A stretch of DNA of 64,000 nt from assembly GCA_964036315.1 (NCBI GenBank), contig OZ038487.1, forward strand, positions 53,973,275 to 54,037,274, read 5' to 3'. Source of the stretch: Acanthosepion esculentum (lineage: Eukaryota; Mollusca; Cephalopoda; Sepiida; Sepiidae). Position 1 is the stretch's first letter, and each line of letters opens with the position of its first letter. The notes under the pieces are model-generated. The model did no database searches. It was not told the origin of the DNA and saw only the letters and a list, made by a program, of their open reading frames with translations. Positions 42,891 through 53,635 of the stretch are shown here, piece after piece. The translations under genes were made by a program, and so were the position numbers.

Positions 42891-43310
42891 TTTCATGTTT
42901 TGTTTTAAACAAAAACTAAAAATTCTTGAAGCAATATACATAAAATGGTTGAAACCTAACCTGAACAAAATAAACTATGAAATCTCCACAAATATTCTTA
43001 AATGCCTAAAATTGATAATAGAAGTCACTGGTTTATACCAACGGCTTCCCATACTTAATACTTCTCATTTTCACTCTCGCGTGGTCATGTATGATGTCAT
43101 GAGCTGTGGTGCAATTTTTGCTTCCAGCATCTCGTATGCATGAGTTTGTCATTGCTTGGAAATCTTCCATGTAAACAAAAACAGACTATCATTATTGTTT
43201 TGTCTGTGTATTGTTTAATATGTTGTAATTGCCATCTTTGATAATGGCTTATGTAAGCCAAAAGCTTAGATAGGATTAAAAAATATGTATCAATATGGTA
43301 ATTTTCTTTC
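42890..43310 (+). pseudogene. Penelope-like endonuclease C-terminus and terminal motif
   Basis: One frame gives KILEAIYIKWLKPNLNKINY (42,918-42,977), the conserved end of GIY-YIG domains in Penelope-like elements (LEALYIK-x-x-KPxLN). About 240 bases downstream, TTGATAATGGCTTATGTAAG-CCAAAAGC forms a perfect GGCTT/AAGCC hairpin in a hammerhead-like layout with degenerate boxes. It appears related to the minus copy at 24.2-24.6 kb. Confidence 0.6.
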
Positions 43311-43440
43311 GTCTTTTAATGATAATGTTATTAAGCTTACCAGATGATATGAAAAGAATTGACATAAAATAAATAGACAAAACTTGTCTATATTATTTAA
43401 TAAAACATGCATCAATGAAAAAATGCTGCCTAAATACACA

Positions 43441-43476
43441 CTTTATATATATATATATAGATAGATAGATATATAC
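43441..43476. repeat. (TA)n(GATA)n microsatellite
   Basis: TA run followed by three GATA units, ending at the left TA of a Tc1-like element. Confidence 0.93.
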
Positions 43477-43478
43477 TA

Positions 43479-44356
43479 CAGGTTAATAAGTTTGGGACTC
43501 CTGCATTTCTTTAAAAAACACCTTAAAATAAGATGATTTTGTATTTTTTTCAAGTAAAAGAGAAAATTTCAGTAATGCTAGTGTATTTGCTTTTATTTTG
43601 ACAAAAATAAGTACTTAACTATCAAAACATTGTGATACAACAACATCATATTTTGGTTTCATGAATAAAACCACCAATTATCTTAATTACTGCTTTACAA
43701 ATTGTATGCATTTTTTCCAACTGTTTTTGAAAAAAAAAAAAAAGTGGATGGCAGACCTTTTCAAGCATTCTTCAAGCACTGAAAAAATCCACTCTCACTC
43801 CTTGGTTATTCTCTTTGAAATCTTTAATCGCATTCATCCCATGAGAGAGCAGTCAGAAGATTGAAGTGGGCAAGTTATAATTTCCAAAATTTTGCTCCTT
43901 TTTTTTAACTCAAGATAATTTTCATGTAATTTAGAAGAGTGTTTTGAATTATTGTATTGTTGAAACTGAATTTTTTTCCAGTCATGCATAAATCAGATGG
44001 TATTGCATTGAATGATATTCTTTTTTCATGATTCACTTGACCAGAATCAAATCTACAGTTCTTTTGATAATCTCAAAAAATCTACTGTGGTTCTAATGGT
44101 TGAAACAAAATATAATGTTTATCATGTAAAACATTCATAATTTAGGAAAATGCATTGTGGACAGATGAATCCAAAATCGAAATTATTGGTAGTAAGAAGA
44201 ACATTGAAAAAGACTGAAAAATAAAAAAAAATACACTGTAGTTACTGAAATATTATCTTTTACTTGAAAAAAAAAAAACAAACAAAAATATCTCATTTTA
44301 AGGTGTTTTTTTAAAGAAATGCAGGATTGCTTCCAAATACTTTTACCCCCCCCCCA
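43479..44356 (+). mobile_element. decayed Tc1-like transposon with about 90-bp inverted ends
   Basis: Left end TTAATAAGTTTGGGAC...CTGCATTTCTTTAAA and AACACCTTAAAAT are matched in inverted form at 44,262-44,350. The TIRs extend to the TTTCAAGTAAAAGA stretch and AATTTCAGTAA. TA flanks the left end. Inside, ALWTDESKIEIIG at 44,147-44,190 is the transposase block around the first catalytic Asp (WTDES). The rest of the transposase is not readable. Confidence 0.85.
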
Positions 44357-44362
44357 TATATA

Positions 44363-45169
44363 TGTAGGGAGCAATGGATAAATTGTCATCTAAATTGCAC
44401 AAAAATACCTTGAAATACTGAAGAGTAATTTATTCAATAAAATTGTCATTGGCTTCAGCCATGGCTTCCAGACGACTTCAGAATCTCCTGCATCTCTTCT
44501 GGATAGTCTCTTTGCTTATGTTGGTGAATGCTGCCATAACCCTTGTCTTCAGTTCAATTTTTGTGTTACAAGATTTTTGTTAGTCTCTTGCTCAACTGCA
44601 CCATGCACAATAATCAAGGGGGTTAGGTGGCCAGAGGTAAGGAGTGATGTGGTTGCAGAAATTATCTGACAGCCATGACTGAGTTCTCCTGCTTGTGTGG
44701 CATGGTGCAGAGTCCTGTTGCCAGATATAGAATTTTTCAACAGCTAAACTCTTGACCCAGGGCAGCACTACCTTCTCAAGGCACTTGATGTAGGCCTCCG
44801 TGTTGAGTCTAATGCCCTGTGGGAAGATGAATGGAAGCATAACATTGCCCTCACTAACAATCACTCCAAACACCTTCATAATCACCATTAGACTCATCCA
44901 ACTCTTTCTGAATCCTCTGCATTGTCTTCATATTGACACCCAAACACTCTGAAATGTTTGTATTGGAGTTTCTGGCGTGAATGCCAAGTAGTACAGTTTG
45001 TGGTTTCCAAATTTCTGTCAGAGTGTATTGCATCATGTGGTTTTTTTTCTCACAGACAATGCCCAACTGACCCTACTATACTGTGTAGTCGACCAAATCA
45101 AAATCAAACAACATGTATGCACAAGATTAAAAATATAAAATGGTGACAATTTGCCCATCACACTCTGCA
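44363..45169 (-). mobile_element. Tc1/mariner-superfamily transposon (possibly maT-like), deleted
   Basis: Ends TATGTAGGGAGCAATGG and (reverse complement) TATGCAGAGTGTGATGG, both followed by an AAATTGTCA block, define the element. It abuts the Tc1-like element on its left within about six bases. The minus strand carries a transposase in two frames, with an internal deletion that removes the second helix-turn-helix and the first catalytic Asp. Confidence 0.85.
44470..45066 (-). pseudogene. transposase of the 44.4-kb element
   Basis: The N-terminal helix-turn-helix frame 44,854-45,066 contains VNMKTMQRIQKELDESNGDY. Sequence then passes directly into the catalytic half (44,592-44,897): VFGVIVSEGNVMLPFIFPQG, LNTEAYIKCLEKVVLPWVKS, YIWQQDSAPCHTSRRTQSWL (catalytic Asp in QQDSAPCH), and PPNPLDYCAW (last acidic residue in PLDY). 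A few residues of the usual SPDCNPLDY are missing. C-terminal remains extend to about 44,470. Confidence 0.88.
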
Positions 45170-45727
45170 TATATATAAAAACTGAATGTTTAAATTTTCA
45201 GTTTTATTATAGGATTAACAGTTATCAGGATAGAAAATGTTAAATTTTAAAATGTTATTAGCATATTTAATAAATGTTTGTAAATATATATCCTGTCACT
45301 AGTACAATATTCTAATTTGATTCTGCATGGCATTAACATTGTGAAACTTTTAGTTGGTCAAGTATTGTGAACATTTTATTTATAAGTAATAATTATTGCT
45401 TGAACTGTACTCTGAGCACTCTTATTGACAAACTTCTGCTAACCTTGACATATTTTAAATTACATAATTTATTTTATTTATATATAAAAAATACTTATGG
45501 CTTTCCACTTCAGTATATAGAAAGACATACAATAAATTTAAAACAAGACAGTTTTCAGTTTTTATTATAGGTTTAAGTTGTTGGTTAATAAATTGTTTTC
45601 ATGAGTCACACTCACTTAAGTTTAAGAGCTGACACCAAATTAAATAATACTGATAGTTTATATATCTAATGCATCAAGAAAAACTCCAACTGGGGCATTC
45701 ATGACCCAAATGAGACATATGGTAATT

Positions 45728-45900
45728 GTAAAGGTAATATTAGCCATTTCCTTATAAGGAAACATTTGGCATTCATTGTAATGAATACAAAGTTTATATC
45801 ATATATAAATAATACATATTGTTAAGGTAATATTAGCCATTTCCTTATAAGGAAATATTTGACATTCATTAGCCGAGCAGCTGGTACAACTCAGTATATA
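45728..45900 (+). repeat. two short family X end copies in direct repeat
   Basis: GGTAATATTAGCCATTTCCT followed by TATAAGGAAACATTTGGCAT occurs at 45,733, and nearly the same at 45,826. Each carries the palindrome TTTCCTTATAAGGAAA (second copy ends AAAT). The second reaches the GAGCAGCTGGTAC stretch. Confidence 0.8.
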
Positions 45901-47020
45901 CAGGGTGTGGCAAAATTAATACCATTTTTTATTTATTTTATTTATTTTTTTCAGTCAATAATTATTTATAACTGTTTTTACTGAGACTCATGCATGCAAT
46001 TGCAAGTAATCCTTCATAAAATTTAAATTTTGAAATCATATTTATTTTTGGTATATGAATTTTTTGAAACTGTTTCTAAATCTTTGATCGTCTTTCGATC
46101 ATTCTGCCTCACCTGCTATCCTCTTCTACTGCACTGTTTGGGAACCATTAATTTACATGAATGCCTTGCCGTCCAATCTACATTCCACATGAAAACTTAC
46201 CATTGAGAAATCAGTTTTTGTATGGTATCTGCCATAGTGAATGAACTTAAATAAATATCACTACAGATTATGCTTGCAAAGTACAAATTTTTATTATGTT
46301 GATAACTTGGTAGATGTACACATACTGAAAAGCAGATGTATTTTTCACTCACTCTTTAACACTGTAGGTTAAGTTCCTTTGCTGGGCAATTTGTCAGTAT
46401 TTCAGCTCATTGTATTTTTTGTCCAGTAGGAGACTAAAGGGGCAGACTATTGTCAAGAAAGAAAGGGGAGGTAATTATGCATGTCATTAAAGTAGGATTC
46501 AGATATTGATCGATTGATGCATAATATTTAGTTTTCAATTATTTTTACTTTTATACCAAAGCTAATAAAGCTCAAGAAATCCCAAGCTTAATTCCAAATT
46601 AACAGAAAACTGGTAAATTCTTTTATAAAAAATGTCATCAATCACCTTTCAAAGAAAACCTTTAAGAATTTAATTATGGCTGATTGTAAAAGAAGGCTTT
46701 ATCGAGTTTTTTGTGAAAATTATTATAAAGGATGTCATTATTAAATTTTCATTAGAAAATTTCAGAAAGACTGCTGATGTTCAGCTAATGTGTAAATATT
46801 TGCTGAAATATGCGATTTATAATTCCCTTAACATATAAACAAAATTAATTATCCATAGTTAAAAGAAAATTCTAAATTTTGTAACAAAAATGTTTATTTT
46901 GTCTCTCATTGTATTCATGGATTTAAATGAAAACTGAAATACAAGAAAGTATCAGAAATTTCCCAGTCAACTGTGTCTGTCTGCCATTAGGCTTCATGCT
47001 ATCTATTTGTGTTCAATTAT
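45901..47020. other. AT-rich DNA beginning with a transposon-end-like sequence
   Basis: TATACAGGGTGTGGCAAAAT at 45,896-45,915 looks like the end of a Tc1/mariner-type element next to TA, but no inverted partner was found to the right. Nothing else is recognised until 47,020. Confidence 0.4.
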
Positions 47021-47079
47021 TATTATTACAACATTGTGCTGGAAAGGCTCTGTGACCTCTACGATGACATGAAATTGAA

Positions 47080-47320
47080 TAACATGCCTGCTTCAAATTT
47101 TGCTTAGAATTTATCAGATCTGCTACTGAGACTATCAAAATGCTTTATCAGGCTTTTGGCAAACATGGTTGAAGTTGGACACAGGTTAAAAACAAACATT
47201 TCCAAGCTGATCAAGTAGATAAATATTCAGGATCACCAGCAAAAACATCAGAAAATCTTGAAATTATTTGGGAATTTGCTCGTGAGGACTGCTGCTAAAC
47301 ATTGGTTCTCTTTTGTAATT
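47080..47320 (+). pseudogene. mariner-type transposase N-terminal fragment
   Basis: Plus-strand reading gives SATETIKMLYQAFGKHG, a stop, then SWTQVKNKHFQ and GSPAKTSENLEIIWEFARED. These match in order the DNA-binding helix, the W-x-x-x-F linker and the GRPxTSxxxENVxxIRE-x-x-xED region of mariner-like transposases. No catalytic half is visible. Confidence 0.7.
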
Positions 47321-47429
47321 AGAATCACTTATGAAGTCTGTTAAGAGTTCTTAGGTCAAAGTTCCTCTGATACTGTCTTATATAAAGGTAAAAAAAAATT
47401 TGGTATATGTACCAAATTGCATATATATA

Positions 47430-47775
47430 TTGTCTATATTTCTGAGATGAGGTATTGTAACTATTTACATTGTTCAGACTGTTGTCTTTGCTGTCATATT
47501 CACAATATTTTGCTTATTGTACACTCTGGCCTTCCTCAGGTGATAATTGTTATAATTTTGTACTGAACCCTTTATTTAGTCCACAGGACTAGACTGTTCT
47601 AATTCTATGTGCCATGCCTCAGGATTGTTATCTAATTTGCCTTGATAACTCTCCAAGTTTTTGTTCTCTCTGCTGAGGCTAGGGATTGAACTCACAACTC
47701 CTTGGTTTAAGTCACTTTTTAGATAAATCAACCAATGCTTTTATCCACTGGGCCATGTGTCCAAGGACATTTTGA
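47430..47775 (-). repeat. Penelope-like terminal block
   Basis: Same block as 12,412-12,740, including TCTATATTTCTGAGATGAGG and the GTGTACACTCTGGCC-like core. The hammerhead-like region at 47,497-47,545 is degenerate (CTGAGGA, GCAAAATAT). It is followed by the typical CCACTGGGCCATGTGTCCAA end. Confidence 0.78.
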
Positions 47776-47929
47776 AATTGGTAAGTTTATCTGTGAAATG
47801 ATAGACTAATTCAGGAAAAAATAATTTTATATAATAAATAATAATATATTTAATCTATTAATCAGAAAACCAAAATTTTTACAGTAGTACTAAGAGTATT
47901 TTAAAGTAATTACCTAAAAAGAAGCATTC

Positions 47930-48920
47930 TTCATCTTCTACTTGCTGTGTACCTTTAGGACGTTGGTGATCATGGCTCTCCACAATTTCTTGTCCTCTGT
48001 AGCTCTTAATAAATTTTGTCTTTTGTTATTTCCCCTAAATCCTGTTCTGCCGTTCGCTAGGTAGGTTATGTGTTGGTTTTTTCTATCTCTCTTACCCTCA
48101 ATTTGTCTTGTGAGTATCAAATTTTCCAAGCCCTCTTTCCTCATTATATGCCCTAGAAATTTCTACTATCTCTTTCTGATATTAGGTATAAGGGTCCTTT
48201 TTGTTTCCATTTTCTCTAAAACTTTGCCATTGATCACATGCCTGTTCCATGGTTGCTTCTTTATCTGCAAGGAGATTGCCCAGCATTCACTGTCGTATAG
48301 GAGGACTGATAGTATGTAACAGTTCAGTACTCTTTTCTTTGTTTCTAATCAAATTTTCCTATTTCTTAATAGATTGCTTTTCAAAGAATCTTTCGGATTT
48401 CAGTGTCGCTCTTTCCATCCTCTGTTAAAACACTTTCCAGATATTTAACTTGTTGTACTTGTTTGTATTTAGTATCTCCAGTTTTTAATTTGCATTTTGG
48501 ACTATTCCTTTTCATAACAGCCATGTTTTCTATTTTCTTGCAATTGATGTTTAGTACTTTCTTCTTGCTTTCCTTCAATTGCTACCTTCTGTTGGAGGGC
48601 TTGTAATTTTCCTTCTATATCTGCTATCTATTCTTTCTGTGTCGTCTGCATATCTTACAGTGTTAAGATTGTGGCTGCCAATAATGAATCCTGGTAGGAC
48701 TTCCAATTCTCTCAGAATCTCCTCACTTTGTAGGTTGAATAAGACTCATTCTTATCTTACACCCTTTCTATATATGTATAATTATTGAATTCATATTCTA
48801 TCCATGTGCAGGTGGTTTGCTGCCAGATTCTGGATTATTCTAATATCCTTCCCAAATATGTCAGGGTTACCTAGCACTTCCAACAGTTCTTTGTGATGTA
48901 CTTTAGAATCAAAAAGACAG
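47930..48920 (-). pseudogene. non-LTR retrotransposon RT and C-terminal region (YADDT family)
   Basis: Minus strand from 48,920. HHKELLEVLGNPDIFGKDI and RIIQNLAANHL are RT fingers/palm, then LRELEVLPGFIIGSHN and VRYADDTE (catalytic YADD at about 48,645-48,660). Next come KESKKKVLNINCKKIENMAV, VKYLESVLTEDGKSDTEIRK and the end RKEGLENLILTRQIEGKRDR with LLRATEDKKLWRAMI. This is the most complete of three copies. Frame breaks and a short deletion after YADDT make it inactive. Confidence 0.88.
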
Positions 48921-49790
48921 TTTTTAAAATAATGCTAAGTATTTTTAAGTAATTTAATTGCAAATTCTTTATTTACTATTTCTTAAAGATGCAGTTTTGA
49001 AAGCATATTCCTTCCTTCATCAGTCATCATACATGATGCATGCTTGAATGATCACATCTCTTTTTGATTCATGATGAACTTGGCAGAAGAATTACAATTA
49101 CTTCCAGTAGTAGACTGGTTGCCAACTAAGTCTGTAGAACTCAGTGTTGTATACTCCTGCCTCATTCTGGGGAACTCTTGGATGACAGTCTTGATTCGAT
49201 CATAATAAAGTTGTTTTCTCATTCTTCTCTCAGATGGGTGATCGCTAGTTGGTTTTAGTTCAGAATTGAAAGAGAGAATTTCAACAAAGCAATTTTAACT
49301 TAACTGTTATTTTATTAACCACATCAATGTGTACATTTCTAGCTAGCCTAGCCAGTGGGGTTTCTATCCCACCCCACTGGGGAACCATTTCCAGGCACGA
49401 TTTTAACATGTCTACACTTTTTGATCTGTAAATCTTAACTTCCTGAAATCCCTTTCTATATCTAATATTCCCATTGCTAGTTTCAGCAAATCACAGTCGA
49501 CTTCCTTTTGTTTTCCCATATTTGACCTCAAAGGTCAAAATGAGAAAGTCAAAGCAGAATATAATTCTCTAAAAACAATAGTCTGCTACTATTATTTAAC
49601 ACTCAGCCTGTCCTGCTATTTAACCCATAGGTGAAGGTAGAAGAAATGGATTCATACCTCTCCCAAGGGTATTTGCATGTCAGGAATGAACTTGAATGGA
49701 ATTTAAAGATAATAAATTATTTTTTTATTTTTCTATAGGTGATAAATTATTTTACAGCCCCTTTTTCAACAGACGTAATGTAGTGTATTA
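48921..49790. other. unassigned sequence, possible dispersed repeat
   Basis: TAGACTGGTTGCCAAC near 49,110 is shared with 15,258. At 49,358-49,383 GTGGGGTTTCTATCCCACCC and CCCACTGGGG make a local inverted repeat. At 49,640-49,690 GGATTCATACCTCTCCCAAG and TATTTGCATGT match the minus-strand tail of the 5S-tRNA SINE. Confidence 0.45.
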
Positions 49791-49794
49791 GTAT

Positions 49795-50535
49795 TTTTAC
49801 TGGAAATGTTCTGAAGAGCTACATTCCTTAGTTCCACTAATTCAGATATTTATAGTTAAAACCCGCCATGCCACATGCACATGGGTGAACCATCCTCATT
49901 CCCTTTGTATTTGATTGGTAAGAAGGAGGTTTCATTTGGGCATCTTCTTCAGAAGGGTCACTGCTTTGGAAAACAAACTCCTAACTGGATACTTCTCAGC
50001 AACTACAGGCTTACAGCCTTATCATGTTGAAATACTAGTTCTTGTATGATCACCAAAGTTAAGCAACATGGGTGACCACTTGGGAATACGAGGTGTTGTA
50101 AGCTTGGATGTATGAGTGGTGTAATGGATAATGGCCCAGAATTGGAAATTGGAGTGCCAAGTTCTAATTCCAGTTGTTTCGTTATATTCACTTACATGCG
50201 AATAATCTTGGGAAAGGTATGAATCCACCACTTTTCCTCCAAAATGTGGGGTAATTAGTCGGATTTGTATCTGCACATTATTATTATCTCCAAATATTCT
50301 TACAATCTAAAAATATTTTATGGCTTTAAATTATCAGCAAAAGGTTGATAAGACATAAAAAACAAATCAATCACTTAATCAAATCCTAACTAGTATAATC
50401 TAAACTTTTTCAGGTCTAAGGCCAACTCTTATATTTCATAATCTACAATTCTTACATTCATAAAACAACTGCATTCTGTAACGATCTATTTTGAGTGGCT
50501 CTTGGGCCTTGTATTGGGTGAACAACAGAGTAAAA
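49795..50535 (+). pseudogene. jockey-like LINE 3' end interrupted by a SINE
   Basis: The left part 49,795-50,008 matches the region around TGGAACCAACTCCCGAGAGG at 19.5 kb in decayed form. The right part 50,390-50,535 continues with TATAATCTAAACTTTTTCAG, then the 3' UTR stretch TGGCTCTTGGGCCTTGTATT and an A run at 50,525-50,538. The break falls within the CACTATAATCTTAACC stretch seen uninterrupted at 7,177, and AACTA appears on both sides as a probable target duplication. Confidence 0.75.
50009..50380 (+). repeat. chimeric 5S rRNA-tRNA SINE, copy 1
   Basis: The first 98 bases resemble 5S rRNA from end to end: TACAGCCTTATCATGTTGAA, GATCACCAAAGTTAAGCAAC, GGTGACCACTTGGGAATAC and GGTGTTGTAAGCTT. 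About 20 bases in the middle (usual GGTCAGTAC region) are deleted. A tRNA-like part follows with GGTGTAATGGATAATGG (A-box-like) and AAGTTCTAATTCCAG (B-box-like), then a tail of about 190 bases with GGGAAAGGTATGAATCCACC. Both modules carry internal polymerase III promoter elements. It sits inside a LINE. Confidence 0.88.
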
Positions 50536-50554
50536 AAAAAAAAAAGAAAGAAAG

Positions 50555-51005
50555 AGTTCCACAAGCGAGAAGTGCAAGAAAAGAAACTGTTAGCATAGAA
50601 CTTATGGTTACATCCAGCCAATTCAACAGCAAATTGTTGCTAATCTAGTACTGCGCTTAAATTCACAAAGACTTGGTACCATAGTGAAGAGTTCATCTGA
50701 ACAATTACCATGAAAATATTTATGGAAAAGGCAGAGGAAAGCAACTTTACAGTGGTGGGAAAGTGACTGAATGCAAAACACTTAAACATATGAGAAAAAT
50801 TTTGACAAATCATTGATTATTCCGGTAGATCACAGTGTGTGAAAAAAAGTGTTAGCATAGAACTTACAGTTACATCTAGCTAAATTAGCTGTAAATTGAT
50901 TATTGCTAATCTAGTACTGCTCTTAAATTCATAAAGACTTGGTACCATAGAGAAGAGTTCATCTGAACAATTACCATGAAAATATTTATAGAAAAGGTGC
51001 AGGGA
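50555..51005 (-). pseudogene. two jockey-like LINE 3' fragments
   Basis: Minus-strand pieces at 50,555-50,745 and 50,845-51,005 share AAACTGTTAGCATAGAACTT-type sequence, the TCTAGTACTGC-CTTAAATTCA stretch and the end TCATCTGAACAATTACCATG. They are near-duplicates of each other and of 40,600-40,740, separated by 100 bases of unrelated sequence. Confidence 0.65.
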
Positions 51006-51382
51006 AGCTACATTATTGTAGTAAATAGTACATTAGCTATTTTATAAGAATATTTATTAAAAAAATAGCTTTTTGTTGTATAGTAAGGCTCACATTTTGT
51101 AGCTGAATATCTATTCCATTCCCAAATCATATTACAGCTAAATAACCTCTATTTTATTGGTTAACTCAAGGACAAAAGTGATTTCTATTTAAAGAAGGAT
51201 TTTAATTTTCTTTTGAAATTTATTAAATTAGGTACTGACGTCATCATTAACATTTTCAAACTAATTCTCTTTTAATTAATTCCAATATTATTTGGCAGTT
51301 AATTAAAAATAAAACAGAAGAATGGAAAAAAAAAACAAGTATGTGTGATAAACAGAATTGCAGAATATTATTTTTCAACTTA

Positions 51383-51740
51383 GATCACTTCCCATACAAT
51401 CACCAAAGTTAAGCAATACTCAGCTTGGTCAGTACATAAATAGGTGATTACTTGGGAATACCCGCTGCTGTAAGCTTTGATGTGCAATTGGTATAATGGA
51501 TAATGAATTATTAATCAAAGAGGTGAGTTCCAATTCCAGTTGCATTCATTATATTCACTTACACGTAAATAACTTTGGGAAAGGTATGAATCCACCTCTT
51601 CTCCCCTAGCTATGGTTTAATTGCTAAAACTTGTATCACTAAATCATTATTATTTCCACAAAAATTTCTTTAAAAATATTTTCAGACTTTAAATAATCTG
51701 CAAAGGGTTGACAAGCCGTAGAAAACAAATCAGTCAATTT
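51383..51740 (+). repeat. chimeric 5S rRNA-tRNA SINE, copy 2
   Basis: The 5S-like part lacks its first 30 bases but keeps CAATCACCAAAGTTAAGCAA, TTGGTCAGTAC, GGTGATTACTTGGGAATACC and GCTGCTGTAAGCTTT, so it retains the middle that copy 1 lost. The tRNA-like part has TTGGTATAATGGATAATG and GAGTTCCAATTCCAG. The tail GGGAAAGGTATGAATCCACC and AAAGGGTTGACAAG match copy 1. Confidence 0.88.
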
Positions 51741-51835
51741 CTCAACTACAACTTAAACCTGAATAAAGAGAGAAATTGTTTGTATGTTTTTTTTTAATTT
51801 AGATTTCTGTAGTAAATTATTATTTTTTTTTTTAG

Positions 51836-51962
51836 AATAATGTTCACCCTGTACAAGGCCTAAGAGCCACTTGAAGTAGAGGGTTACAAAGAAAGAGGTA
51901 ATAAGCACAGTTTATATGTAGGGAAGATAACAATTAACCCTCGACTTGAACAGGTTAAGATT
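51836..51962 (-). pseudogene. jockey-like LINE 3' tail
   Basis: Reverse complement of the LINE's last 120 bases: TGTACAAGGCCTAAGAGCCA is the complement of the GGCTCTTGGGCCTTGTA stretch at 17,240, and CTTGAACAGGTTAAGATTGT is the complement of the coding end. T runs at its left are the poly-A tail. Confidence 0.75.
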
Positions 51963-52870
51963 GTATTCATATTTGAACTATTGTTATCACAACGTTTTGT
52001 GGGTTGTGTCTTCTGGCCTTCCTCAGGTGTATATTGATCTGGGGAATTCTGAACTGAACCTTTTATTTAATCTATGGGATAGACTGTTCTCATTCCACTG
52101 CTCATGTCTAGGGATACTGTCTAGTTCTTTTTTCTATTTTTATTTATTACTGTTCAATTATTGCTCACCTGTTTCCACTGAGTACAAGCATACACTTTCC
52201 AACTTAGGGATTAAACTCACAACCATGATGTCACCAAATTCACAAACCAACACTTTTATTCACTAGGCCATTGTCTTAAACCTAACCTGGCCACTGATTA
52301 GGTTACAGCTTCTACTGATGCCATGTTTTGATTGCTGCTGCCTTTTGAAGACTTGCTGTTATTTGCCTTTTTTTTTCTTTATTAGTGGCTCTCATATTGT
52401 ATTTATTTTTATGCTATGCCTACTAAGGAGATCCTCATAGCCTAGTATATATGCTTAGTCTTTCAGATGACTAATTCTTCAGTGTTCTTCTTTGTTCAGT
52501 ATTTTCACTTCATTCTCTTTTCCTTCACACATGATCAGCCATGCCTAATTTCATTGCCTCACCTCTCACAATGGTTTTTTGATGTTTCTCCAGCCTCATT
52601 TTTAGGGGGCAGCTTGTTTCACCTTCCTATTCTCTGCAAGAAATCGAGTGCATGCAATTCTTGGTGTGGCCAGAGTATGAAGGTGTCTTCTACATATCTT
52701 ATACTGTTAATGGTGTTGTTTCTAAAGCCATTTCCCCATAGTATTCCATGTATATGTTTGCCATTACTGGTGATAATGGTGAACCCATAGCCAATCCTTC
52801 CTTCTGTTGGTATATGTCAGACTTTAATTGGAAAAATGTTGTCTGTACACAGAATGTCAACATTTTCATC
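51963..52870 (-). mobile_element. Penelope-like element with RT and terminal block
   Basis: Minus strand from about 52,870: RT sequence, decayed interior, then the terminal block at 51,963-52,285 that is shared with 12.4 kb and others. The element ends against a LINE tail. It links the terminal block to RT and so supports calling the block family Penelope-like. Confidence 0.8.
52620..52870 (-). pseudogene. Penelope-like reverse transcriptase fragment
   Basis: Minus-strand reading gives EGLAMGSPLSPVMANIYMEY, the conserved RT motif of Penelope-like elements (GxxMGSPLSPxxANxxME), followed after a frame shift by IRYVEDTFILWPHQELHALD. The second is the catalytic YVDD box with the first Asp changed to Glu. 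Between 52,620 and 52,285 only weak remnants remain. Confidence 0.85.
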
Positions 52871-52889
52871 AGATTATCTATTGCAATGT

Positions 52890-53520
52890 TATTATGTTAT
52901 GATGATTTCAATATGTAATAAAACCTAAACATATAATGAAAGTGAATTTATACATTTTTTTTATTGAGAATTTACAACAAAAAGTTAAACACTATTTATT
53001 TATTACATAGTTTATTTACAAGATTAATTTTATACTTACAACATTCTAAAAACTAATACAATTAAAACTAATGCAATGCAATATTTATCATTTACCAATT
53101 TATAAAGAAATAAATAGGAAAACAATTTTTTATTCATAAATTTATAAACATTTACTATATTATTAAAATATGTAGACCATTTATAAGGAAATCCTTATTA
53201 TTTACCATTTTATAAAGTTTAAATCAATTGGTAATTAGCTGGTCTTTTGCCAACCATTCCAATAAACAATATAATATATAAATAATGTAAATAAACATTC
53301 TAATAAATAGTGTTTATTATTTTTGTTGTCAATTCTCAAGAATAAATAAAATGTATAAATTCACTGTCATATGTTTAGGTTTTATTAAAATTCTAATCAT
53401 TGCATTTTATAGCAATAAACATTGCTGAGGAATGAAGTAGTTTAAATACTAGTGGGGTCAGTGGAAAAACTGTCCTTTTGACATCATATTTTCTGGCATG
53501 AAGGTCCAATTTTGCCAAAG
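52890..53520. mobile_element. MITE-like element, second copy
   Basis: The interior from AAAGTGAATTTATACAT to GTTTAGGTTTTATTAAAATT follows 29,640-30,040 closely. Inverted ends (AACCTAAACATATAATGAAA on the left, TCATATGTTTAGGTTTTATT on the right) are clear. The right end continues to AGGAATGAAGTAGTTTAAAT and GGCATGAAGG. Confidence 0.8.
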
Positions 53521-53529
53521 ATTTTATGG

Positions 53530-53635
53530 AAGATTTGCCAACTGAAAGTAACACTGGCTCTTTGATCAATGAATGAAGGAATGTTGCCTTATAGGGAAAC
53601 AGCTAATAGAACCATTACCATATCTGCATTGGCAG
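53530..53635 (-). repeat. family X end (minus)
   Basis: AACTGAAAGTAACACTGGCT, ATCAATGAATGAAGGAATG and TATAGGGAAACAGCTAATAG match the reverse complement of the family X end, with changes in the central palindrome. Confidence 0.65.

Noticed and set aside
50009..50106. 5S rRNA gene
   Set aside because: The 5S-like sequence has a 20-base internal deletion and is fused to a tRNA-like part and tail that recur at two other loci, so it is a SINE head. The complete 5S-like part at 58.65-58.77 kb is fused in the same way.
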